In this document: positions 11,176 through 19,577 of the stretch, piece after piece | How the letters are laid out: each line of letters opens with the position of its first letter | How positions within the stretch are numbered: the first letter of the stretch is position 1 | Assembly: GCA_014706295.1 (NCBI GenBank) | Contig: JACSVZ010000007.1 | Location: forward strand, 54,140,975 to 54,204,974 | DNA length: 64,000 bases | Source: Lycocorax pyrrhopterus obiensis | Taxonomy: Eukaryota; Chordata; Aves; Passeriformes; Paradisaeidae | Direction of reading: 5' to 3' | Notes under the pieces: generated by a model | What the model was told of the DNA's origin: nothing | Seen by the model: only the letters and a program-made list of their open reading frames with translations | The model's database searches: none | Translations under genes and position numbers: made by a program

Positions 11176-14100
11176 GGATGGCCTCCATGGCCTTTTTGCA
11201 TCGACCAGTTTGTTATCACCTCCCTCCCTGCAGTGTGGGAGCACAGGCTGTCTCACTATTCATGTTTAAAGAAAGGGCCAATGTGCACAGGTCAAACCAC
11301 CAGCAAATGGCATCTTCTCTGGCTCCCTGGGGCCTCTCCCTTCCCGGGCACGTGTCCGCAGCCGTGCTGCTCAGGGACCCTCTGGGGACACCTCCCTCCT
11401 GCCCCCAACCTTAACATGGCCTGTGGCCCAGTGATTCTCTCCCAGCTTTGCTTCAGCGCTGCTCTTTAATTGATTGGAGAGATAATTATAGAAGCGCTGG
11501 CAGCCTGCTGTGCCTCAGCCTGGGAATCAGGCTCCCCACGAGCCCTGTCCCTCCTGGTCGGGGGAGCAGAAGATCACAGGCGCTGCAGCAGTAAACACAG
11601 GCTCCTTCCAGGAGTGGGAGATGCGGCAGGCGTTTCATAAGTTATTTATTATTTCTACCGCTGTGCTGGCTGGGATCTGCCATTTTGGGGCCAGGCATTA
11701 GGTAGCTGCTTTTTGAGTAATAGACTCAGTTGGTGCCCAGGCGGGTGCAGGCGAGTCTGAGCAAGGCAGCGCCCCAGCAGAACTCTCTCCGGGCACACGT
11801 AGCCCCAGGGATGCAGAGGTGAATGCTTTTGGGTGCTCAGAGTGCTGCTGGTCCTGTGATGCCTGGGGACCACCCCACGGCTCATCATCCCCCCCAGGGA
11901 CCGCTGCTGGCTGCCCCTCAGGCTGTTGCTGAGCAATGAGATGGAAGGAGAAGGTGCTTTTCATGATTATAGCATGTTTCCTAAGAGCTGACCTCGTGAG
12001 CTTGTTTATGCTTTTGTAGCCAGCCTACTCTATGCTGTGTGATGTCTATTTTCACCCCAGGGCCTGAAAAATCTGCTCGTTGTGCCAGAGCATGGAGATG
12101 CTTCCTGTGGAAGAGAGTGGGTGAGGGAATCACTGGTGGCTTGGCAGGATGAGACTGGTCAGTCCAGCTCAGCCTTTGCTAGTGCTAAGCACATGGAGAT
12201 GCTTCCCAGATAGGAGGAAAACAGCTCAGATCCAGCCCCCTTCCTCCCAGTACTGAAAAGCTGGTACCTTGAATTCTCTGGGCCAGCAGAAAGATAGAAA
12301 GCAAAAGAAGAAAAGGCCCAGCCATCCCACTGCCATTGTTTTTGGGTTTAGAGAGAGTTTTTCTGTTGGTCCAGGGGAAAAGCTGGAATGAGTGTATTGC
12401 CAGGGTTTTCCTGCTGCATCACTGCCTGCAGCGGGGCTGTTCCGTGATGTCCATCAGATGTGACCCCCTGTGTCCCAGCAGCACGGCTGGGTGCCTGGGG
12501 ACAGCACTGGGACCTGTCCTGGGACACTCACCTGCTTTGCTGCTCTTCCCTGCACAGGAGCTGAACACCCCAGCATCCTGGGCTGGGTACCTGGGGGGCC
12601 CCTCTGCCCCGCTGCAGTTTCATGGCAATGGCACTCTCCAGGTGACAGGCACTGGCTGTCCTGATAAGTCCGGCTGTGCCTGCGGGAACGCCCTGGTGAG
12701 TCTTCCCTTTCCCATTTTGGGGGCTCCAGTGCAGGTTGCGGGGCGAGGGACTGACGCTGCCCTGCTCTCCTTTAGGATGGCCCCCGCATCTGCGCAGCCC
12801 TGCTCAGGGCATCAGGGAGGCAGTGCCCAGAGCCAGCGTGCCAGAGCCCTCTGCAGCCCCTTGGCCACTGCTGTGGGGTCTGTGGTGAGTGGGGGACATG
12901 GCCCTATTCCTCCTCCCTGCCATGCCAGCTGCCCCACCCTGCTTCCCCTGGCTCCGTGGGGGAAAGTTGGGTGCAGGGGGTGCTTGCTGCTGGTTGTAAG
13001 CTGAAGTTTTGCTGTATCACTGCTCCCAAGGGGTCCTGTGTGCAGATCCCATCGTGCCACCTTCCCAGCACATCCCTCTGAAGCATCATCCTGGTTTTTA
13101 GGAGCCTGTTCTGATTCGCAGACCTTTGTCCCTGCCTCTGGTTTATCCTGTCAGGATGTCACAGCTTGTCAAGCTAATAGGGCTCTGCTGAGTTTATGCA
13201 GATGAAAACACTCAGAGGAAATGCAACCTTTTCCACTGTAATGTCAGCTTCCCAACAGCCAGCTCGTTTCATTTCACTTAAAATAAAAACATGCAGATTG
13301 ATGGCGTTCCCTCTGCAATGGGTGCTGCTCCATTAATCTGCATGAAAGGTTGCTAGGGGCAATTTTTCATGCACATCTGAACCTGGATACTTGGTATCTG
13401 ATATTTGGTGTATCATACCAAATTCAATAAAATGACACCATATGTTTCTCCAACGTGCTCCTAAAAGCATAGTCCCTTACAGTCTTTAGGACAATTTAAA
13501 ATTTCAGCTAATTCTTACTTGCATTTTTTCCAAGGAAAATATTTGTCTCCATGACTGCAGTGCAGCAGTACGGGGAGCAGAGGTGTTCCCTCCTCTCAGC
13601 CTTCCCCCCAAAGCCAGGGTAGTGCTGCTGAACTACAACCTCGTGGCCCCAAAACGAGGACCAGGGAGCTTCCCAGAGGGATAACAGGGAGAAAGCTTTC
13701 CAGGGAAAGCTTCTCTTGGAAGCCAAATGCCTTTCATCAGACCCAGCTGAGAAAAAGACCAACAAGGGAGAGAGAGGTTTCACTCTGAGCCCAGCCAGAC
13801 CAGTTGCACAGGGGTACCAGAGGGTCCCCAGCGCCTTTCGTGGCAGTCAGAGCTGCGCTGCTGTGACAGCCCTCTGTCCACACTTGGTGACAGTTCAATG
13901 TCTGTCTGTTTTCTGGCTGCAGGGGCCACCGTTAACCTGGATTTCACTCCTGATTTTGACCTGCAGAAGTACCAGGACAGATTGGTCCAAGAGTTGCTGA
14001 GCCAGGTACATCAACCTGTGAGATCGGGAGGGGCTAATAAAACCACAAGCCACTGGCCACATCTGCCAGTGACTTGATGTCTGTGGGACTGTCTGGGGCA

Positions 14101-17100
14101 GGCATGCAGCCCCAGCGATGCCAGGGGTGCAGCTCACTCCCCACCACCCTGCAGGGCCCACCCTCCCCGTGTGACCTCTTGGATGTGCCAGCTTGCTTTG
14201 GGTGCTGGGTCCCTTGCTCCCCACCACAGCCCCACCATCCCGCTCAGCTCAGGGCAGGAACAGCTGCCGACATGCAGTGGGGAGGGATGCAGGGGGGCTC
14301 GCTGGAAACCCTGCTCCAGAAAACACAGGAGGTCAGGCCTAGGTGACATGGGAGCTCAGTGCACGCAGCTGGGATCATGCAAACCTGCAGCAGGGCATCC
14401 CCTGGCCTCTGGGTAACGCTGAGCTGCTTTGCCATTCCCCAGTAGGCAAGCACTGGGTGGGTGACTGGCACTGGTCAGCTCTCGGATGCTCTACAAAGCA
14501 TCACTTCATGCTGCTGCTTGTCAGACACAACACGACATCCCTCCTCCTTGCCAGGGGCTGCCGGGGGAGGAGGTGTGCTCTGTGTTGCGCTGGGAGGTTC
14601 GATACCGGAGTATTGCTCTATTGATCCTGAGCTGAAAGCTCTCTGCCTGCCCTCCTTACAGCCACATGACTTAATACAGCTTTTAATGGGTGTGATACAT
14701 GAAATTGTTTTCTCAGCATGCTCTCCTCTGTGGGGGCTCACTGTGTGCTGGGTGCTGGTCACAGCTTGGGAGAGAGGGGATGTACAAGCCTCTCCTTTGG
14801 GAAATGCAATGGCACTGCAGCGGCAGGGATGGCAGCTCTGCGATGGGGCTCACATGGAGATCCAGGTGGGCCTTGCGGCTGCCCCATCGTGGCTGTCTGG
14901 AGAGGTGACTGATCTGTGCCTACCCTCTCACGGGCTTTATGTGTCTCCTTGTGTTTTGGGAAGCCCAAGTACGCTGGTGTGCAGATGGCCATATCCAAGG
15001 TGCACAAAGCACAGACCTTCCTGGGCATCCTGTCCCGAAGCTCCACTCCTCTGATCCAAATCGTGCTGATCGATGACAGAGCAGGAGTGCAGGCGGGCAC
15101 CGCTGCGGAGCAGCTGGCAGCAGACATCATGGAGAACATAGCACAGCATGGTAATGCCCCTGTCGTCCTCAGCAGGTCCCCTGCAGGTGCACCCAGAGCC
15201 ACCACTGGCCAGAGCTTTGTATTCCCTGCCAGCAGCCCACATGTCCAGTGGGGTTCGAATGTCTCTAAGGATGGAGATTCCACAATGTCTCTCAGCAGCC
15301 TGTCTCCACAACTGACCATCTTTGCAGTAAACCGGTTTTTTAAACATAAATACTTAGATAAATATGGGTATTTAAGTGGAATTTAGCATATTCAGTATCT
15401 GCCTGTTGCTTCTTGCCCTGTCAGTGGGCACTGCTGACAAGAGCCTGGCTCAGTGCTCCAGCTGTGGCTCACCAGGGCAGAGCAGAGCAGAGTGGAAGGG
15501 TCACCTCCCTTGACCTGCTGGCAGCTCTCCTCATGCAGCCTGGGATACCGGTGTGCTTCCACACCATGTCTGACCATGACCAGCTTGGTGCCTGCCAGGG
15601 CCCCCAGGTCCCTCTCTGCAGAGCTGCTCTGCAGCCAGAATGCTGCTTGTGGAGGCAGACAATGGAAGCTGGCAGATGCTGATGGGCGCACAGCCATAGC
15701 CAGAGGACCTGGTGGTCATTGTGGGTAGCAGACCAACACGGGCTTGTCCCCATTGAGTCCATCCACCTGTGAATCCCATCCCCATTCTCAGGGAAAGGCG
15801 ACCCCCAGGCAAGCAGGGCCAGACCCAGCTGAAGGCTCCCTCTGCCATGGGTGTGGGGATGTGTTGCCTTGTACAATCCTCATCCGTATTTCTTCCCAGG
15901 TGAAGCTCTCGGCATTTCAAGTGGCAAAATGGAAGTGGCCACTGGCAGCACTGCCAGCGGGCAAGTGGGGAGCTACCCAGTGAGCAGGATCACAGCGGGG
16001 ACAGTCATGGGGCTACTCTTCAGTCTCCTGTTCCTTGGAGGGATCCTCTTTCTCTACAGAAAGGGAAAGCTGAGGTAGGGATGGGGCTTCTGCCAGCAGC
16101 AAATACTCAGGCTGTCTCTGCTTGGGAGCAGCTGCCAGCCCAGGCTGTGCTTCCAGCCTGGCACACAGGGGCACACGGTGCTGCCCAGAGCTCCCACAGA
16201 GCCTGGCAGCCTGCTACCCCCAGCATTACTGTTCATAGAACCACAACATGGTTTGGGTTGGAAGGACCTCAAAGATCTAGTTCCAACCCCCTGCCATAGA
16301 CAGCAACACCTTCCACTAGACCACGTTTCTCAGAGCCTGGTCTTGAACACTTCCAGGGATGGAGCATCCACAACTTCTCTGGGCAACCTGTTTCAGTGCC
16401 TTGCCACCCTCATAGTAAAGAACTTCTTCCCAGTATCTAATCGAAGCTTGCCCTCTGTCAGTTTAAAACTTGTCCTTGCTCCTCATGGTTTATTGGAGGT
16501 GAGGTGGCTGAAAGGCGCTTCTGTGCTCTTGGACTGTTGCTTCATTCTCCTCCATAACCAGGAGGAGTTGCCTCTTGGCAGGGTGCAGTGTGCTCTGGTG
16601 GGAGCAGGGCTGCTGCAGCTCAGCTGGAGCTCTACCCAGTCCTGGTGCCTGGTGACATCTCCTGGTCCTTGGCACCGTTAGTTTGCAGCCCTGCTGGGGA
16701 GTAGAGGGCTGAAACTGACAGCTTCTAAATAGAAATGCATAAAAATAATGCAAAACACTTGTCCCACAGCTTCGTAACCATTAAAGGGAGAGACAGCATC
16801 CAAAAGCAAGTGCAGCTCCTGGTGCATTAGTTGTTCACCCAGCATGGAGCATGGAGTGCAGGTCCCAGGGGAGGGCTGGAGGGTGCACCTGGCTGCACCA
16901 CGGCTGGGAGCTAGTCAGAAATACCCCTTCTCCATCACCTTTTTCCCTTACAGCTTGGAGATGGGGCCTGGCAGTGACTAGGGCATCCCGGCAGTGCCCA
17001 CGGCAGGTGCTTGGGGCACCCACCTCTGCTCCTCCCATATGCACCCACCTTCACATGGAGGGTTTTGCAGGATTTACTGGCTGCCTGCCGAGCCACTGTG

Positions 17101-18775
17101 GGTTGTCTCACCCAGCTGTGGGCAAGTGGGGTTGGCCTCACACATTTTATAATCAGGGCCCAGGAATTGCTTAAATTTGCATGTGCAAAGTGCACCTGTG
17201 TCTGCCAGGGGGTGCTGAGCTCCCCAGTGCTGGGGCTGCCGTGTCAGAGGCTCACAAGTCAGGCTGGTTGTTCCCTCCCACTTCCTCCACTAGGATTTTG
17301 TCACTGTGCAGTAGTGGCCCTGGCCAGGGACAGTTGCCCTGCTGCTCAACATGTGCTGACATGGTATTTCCTAGCAGTAAACCCATGCCTTCATCTAATT
17401 TCTAAATAAAACTCCCAGACCCATAATTGCTGCTTGATGATTTGTCTTTCACTGACGCTTCTTTGGATGCTGGACAGGCCTTTGAAACCAGCTCTGTCAG
17501 CAGCAGAAGGGAATTTGGTGTAGCTACAGGACACAGAGCTGAACACGAGCCCAGGGTCTGTCCCTGGCCAACCCACTCCTGCTGCAGGTCCCCTTATTTC
17601 CACCGAAAGGGGCCTGGCAGAGCTTCCCTCAGAGCTCCTGAGGTGATGTGTGTGGACCTGCTGCTGAGCCCACCTGCACCAGGTGCCCAGTGCAGGGGAG
17701 GATGCTCCGTGACTGGGACCCTCAGGACAAAAGTAATGAAGAAAATAGTACAAGTAGTGATGGTGATGAAGGTGAAAAAATGGTAATGTGATAAAAGTAA
17801 TGATAGAAGTAATTAGTGCTTGTTGAGATTGCAGTGGGAACAGGTGTCAGCTCTGTGGCAATTCACTTTAGGCCACAGGGAAGGAGTGATTGCTCCAGAG
17901 TGAAGTCTGTGCTAGAGTTGTCTGCCTCTGCAAACTCCTCCCTCCAGAATGCAGGTCCCAGATCTCCAGCCTTAATGATTTCTGCTGGATACAGCAGCTT
18001 TTTCCTGGGAAAGGGTACAATCATCCCGTTTCAGTGACAGCCTGACACTTCACCCCTGTATTTTCCCATCCACCTCTTAAAGACTCAGGGTTTCAGCTGG
18101 GGGAGCTGCAGGGATGGGAGGGATGTGGATGGTGATGCCCAGCTCTTCCCCAGGTTGCCTGCCCTGCGCCGGCCCCGGCCCTGGGACAGAGTGGAGGACC
18201 CGGCGTCCCCCGCACCAGCCAGTGACAAAGGCTTCGACAACCCCATGTTCAACGTGGTGAGTCAGCCCTGCCAGGGACGCCGGGATGCTCGGGGGTGTGG
18301 GCAGGAGCTGCTGGGGCTCCAGCCAGGACGTTCTTGAGAGCCTGTTGGGGTTACCCTGACAGGGGTCCTGCTTTCCCCGGGCCAGGAGGGGTCTGTGGGA
18401 CATTCCCGTTCTCCCTCAGGCCACCAGCCTCTCGACTGCTGCAGGGACTCAGCACTGGGTGGGTTGTGCCAAGGGCTTTGCTTCTCTTCCCCATCAGTTG
18501 TTTTTCCTCTTTTGCTGTTGCAGGAGCCTCCAGGGGCTGACCTTGGAGAGGAAACACCTAAAGATCTCCAGGTCTTCTACCTCAACCCTCTGTATGATGC
18601 AAGTGAGACAGAGACCTGATGCTGTGGACTCATGCTGGGGGCAGACACCACTCCCTTGGGGACACCACCACCTCTTCCAGCCCTCACAGCCCCTCACAGT
18701 CCCTTGCATCACTCCTGGTGGGATTTAAGCCAGAAGCAGATCCCACCTGAATAAAAGTGTCCACGCAGTGAAGGA
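9194..18775 (+). CDS. AMN: AMN (amnionless), partial gene: 9 coding exons to the stop codon plus 3' UTR
   Basis: Amnionless is a type I membrane protein that binds cubilin, carries it to the apical surface and drives endocytosis of intrinsic factor-B12 (gut) and filtered proteins (kidney). Nine exons join in phase to about 404 residues. Segments matching the family include YLPLNGELVLAAGAGF (residues 1-16), RFAD followed by FDP and LW, FSVDEERVPCRYDDVVF and the RSIS-x-x-G block, a nine-cysteine VWC-like region (about 140-190), a transmembrane helix (about 310-333), and tail motifs FDNPMF and YLNPLY. Human AMN has 453 residues, with about 70 before the point where this fragment begins, so signal peptide and first exons are missing. 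Convergent CDC42BPB downstream matches the human gene order. The frame is intact; I am confident of the identity. Confidence 0.95.
9282..10764 (+). other. AMN: AMN intron
   Basis: About 1.5 kb between exons a and b. It holds two perfect octamer words ATGCAAAT (9327-9334, 10149-10156) and a short CA-rich tract near 9661. No further exon seen. Confidence 0.85.
10765..11000 (+). CDS. AMN: AMN exon b (ectodomain core)
   Basis: Acceptor TTTCCCAG, donor GTAACG, 236 nt, phase 1 in and phase 0 out. It encodes GTVRFADTEH, WFDPTLW, FSVDEERVPCRYDDVVF and HLRSISVMGQ, which line up with human SDRFSWHDPHLW, FFVDAERVPCRHDDVFF and RVRSISALGR. This is the most conserved ectodomain part of the protein in the window. 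Confidence 0.96.
11001..12557 (+). other. AMN: AMN intron with CTG microsatellite
   Basis: About 1.56 kb. It contains a perfect (CTG)10 tract at 11145-11174; no exon recognised. Confidence 0.85.
11145..11174 (+). repeat. (CTG)10 trinucleotide microsatellite in AMN intron
   Basis: Ten uninterrupted CTG units on the sense strand of AMN, intronic, 145 bp downstream of the exon b donor. The poly-Leu/Ala/Cys frames across it are artefacts of the repeat. Confidence 0.95.
12558..12695 (+). CDS. AMN: AMN exon c (start of cysteine-rich domain)
   Basis: Acceptor CTGCACAG, donor GTGAGT, 138 nt, exactly 46 codons in phase 0/0. The human counterpart (TFTRDEDLAVFL... to CVCGNAE) is also 46 codons. It encodes PLQFHGNGTLQVTGTGC and DKSGCACGNAL, the first three cysteines of the VWC-like domain. 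Confidence 0.95.
12776..12884 (+). CDS. AMN: AMN exon d (cysteine-rich domain)
   Basis: Acceptor TCCTTTAG, donor GTGAGT, 109 nt, phase 0 in and 1 out. It encodes DGPRICAALLRASGRQC, then PLGHCCGVCG, with cysteine spacing equal to human PWICAALLQPLGGRC and GQCCDLCG. The domain is linked to cubilin binding in the family. Confidence 0.95.
12885..13922 (+). other. AMN: AMN intron with internal inverted repeat
   Basis: About 1.0 kb. Its 13180-13450 part is AT-rich compared with the flanks and contains a 15-bp inverted repeat at 13290-13344 described separately. No exon recognised. Confidence 0.85.
13290..13344. repeat. 15-bp inverted repeat with 25-bp loop
   Basis: Arms CATGCAGATTGATGG (13290-13304) and CCATTAATCTGCATG (13330-13344) are complementary at 14 of 15 positions, and the exception would be a G-U pair in RNA. 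The arms also carry TAAT-like homeodomain words. Intronic in AMN. Confidence 0.85.
13923..14005 (+). CDS. AMN: AMN exon e
   Basis: Acceptor TGGCTGCAG, donor GTACAT, 83 nt, phase 1 in and 0 out. It encodes GATVNLDFTPDFDLQKYQDR and then LVQELLSQ, parallel to human [20 protein letters not shown]. Confidence 0.94.
14006..14963 (+). other. AMN: AMN intron
   Basis: About 0.96 kb of GC-rich sequence; no repeat or exon recognised. Confidence 0.8.
14964..15150 (+). CDS. AMN: AMN exon f
   Basis: 187 nt, phase 0 in and 1 out, donor GTAATG. The acceptor is TTTTGGGAAG, with a weak pyrimidine tract; I placed the start at CCC because the human exon begins with the equivalent proline (PQYHGLQVAVSKV versus PKYAGVQMAISKV). 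The rest encodes STPLIQIVLIDD and LAADIMENIAQH. Confidence 0.92.
15448..15640 (-). mobile_element. Diverged CR1 LINE fragment, antisense to AMN
   Basis: The + strand reads like the reverse complement of a CR1 3' ORF2 segment: the CAGCCTGGGATACCG word, a diverged copy of the word for an internal CR1 alignment block, then GTCCCTCTCTGCAGAGCTGC. It lies in the intron between exons f and g. Ends are approximate. Confidence 0.7.
15900..16074 (+). CDS. AMN: AMN exon g (juxtamembrane and transmembrane)
   Basis: Acceptor TTCTTCCCAG, donor GTAGGG, 175 nt, phase 1 in and 2 out. It encodes GEALGISSGKMEVATGS (human NGEALGVLEATM), then a hydrophobic helix (15989-16057, TVMGLLFSLLFLGGILFLY) followed by RKGKLR as a stop-transfer signal. 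Confidence 0.95.
16075..18153 (+). other. AMN: AMN intron containing a CR1 copy
   Basis: About 2.1 kb between transmembrane and tail exons. It carries a CR1 3' end at 16233-16490, an octamer in reverse orientation at 17175-17182, and a GAT/GGT-rich tract near 17745-17815. Confidence 0.85.
16233..16490 (-). mobile_element. CR1 LINE 3' end, antisense to AMN
   Basis: The + strand begins TCATAGAACCACAACATGG and continues TTTGGGTTGGAAGGACCTC, the reverse complement of the CR1 3' UTR, then runs through the familiar CTTGAACACTTCCAGGGATG and AAGAACTTCTTCCCAGTATC blocks. Truncated 5' end, typical for CR1. Confidence 0.93.
18154..18256 (+). CDS. AMN: AMN exon h (cytoplasmic tail, first endocytic motif)
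   Basis: Acceptor TCCCCAG, donor GTGAGT, 103 nt, phase 2 in and 0 out. It encodes a basic, proline-rich stretch and ends in GFDNPMFNV. FDNPMF (18233-18250) fits the FXNPXF signal that binds PTB adaptors such as ARH and Dab2; the human equivalent is FRNPVF. Confidence 0.95.
18524..18619 (+). CDS. AMN: AMN last coding exon (second tail motif and stop)
   Basis: Acceptor TGCTGTTGCAG, 96 nt in phase 0, ending with TGA at 18617-18619. It encodes LGEETPKDLQVFYLNPLYDA then SETET. YLNPLY (18578-18595) sits where human AMN has FVNPLF, so both aromatic positions are tyrosine here. Confidence 0.96.
   Translation, partial: EPPGADLGEETPKDLQVFYLNPLYDASETET
18620..18775 (+). other. AMN: AMN 3' UTR (approximate end)
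   Basis: Short 3' UTR inferred from the stop codon to about 20 nt beyond the polyadenylation signal. The cleavage site is estimated. Confidence 0.75.
18750..18755 (+). terminator. AMN: AATAAA polyadenylation signal of AMN
   Basis: A canonical AATAAA hexamer 131 nt after the AMN stop, followed by a GTGT downstream element. It is the first such hexamer after the stop. Confidence 0.85.
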
Positions 18776-19559
18776 AACCATAGCAAACCTTCACTGTTGG
18801 GACTCAGTCACATGGACATGGCCTCCCTGGTGTTACTTCTGGGTTTTAAACTGTCTTTTGTAGGTGTCAGTTCTTTTTAGATAGTTCAGCATTGAGATTT
18901 GGGTCTCAGGTGGTATCCAGAGAAGCTGGGGTCTAGCTCAGCACCCCATGCTTTAGCCAGCACTGTGCTGGATTTGCCCAGGGCACACAGCAGGTTGAAG
19001 GAAGCATCCCTGGATGCATGACAGAAATTCAGTGCTCAAACACATTCCAGAATATGACCCAGGGCCTTCAGGGCCTGGACCCATTAGCTGGAAAGTTGTT
19101 TTGCTTTCCAGCAGTGTGCTCTGTGCTGGGGATCTCTGCTCAGGGTTCCCATTCCTCCTCTCACTCCCATCCACTGGGTGCTGGTAAGGTGCAGTCCTGA
19201 GCAAACAATTCCCCAGGGAAGCTTCTGGAGCTTGCTCCTTCCTTCTGTGCCTAGGCTGATAGGTAAGAAACCCTCTTGGACCCTTTAGGGGATTTATTCT
19301 GTTACTCCTCGAGGTGAGAAAGTCTTCTCATGGTACAAGGGGAAAGAAGTTTGATGCCAGGGTCCCCAGGGAGGGATGCAGGCAGGAACTGCGGGCTGGG
19401 GACAATCCCACTGGCCCATCTCTGACGAGGGCTGGGGCAGTGGCACTGAGGGGCCTCGTTAGCGCTGGCCTGTGTCAAAAACCCTCATCTGCCTACAGTG
19501 TCAGGCAGCGCATCATTATGGAGCAGGGCTGATGGGTGAGGCTGAAATTATGGATATGT

Positions 19560-19577
19560 ATGCAAATAGATGCAAAT
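19560..19577 (+). promoter_or_regulatory. Tandem octamer (POU) sites
   Basis: Two perfect ATGCAAAT words start exactly 10 bp apart (19560 and 19570), one helical turn. This is the consensus recognised by OCT/POU proteins. Whether it is functional is unknown; it lies about 940 bp past the AMN stop. Confidence 0.5.

Noticed and set aside
12336..13004. 222-codon + strand open frame
   Set aside because: It overlaps two AMN exons in part and reads through their introns; the domain evidence and splice sites support the exons, not this frame.
15253..15264. GGTTCGAATG resembling a tRNA B box
   Set aside because: No A box at the proper distance upstream and no cloverleaf.
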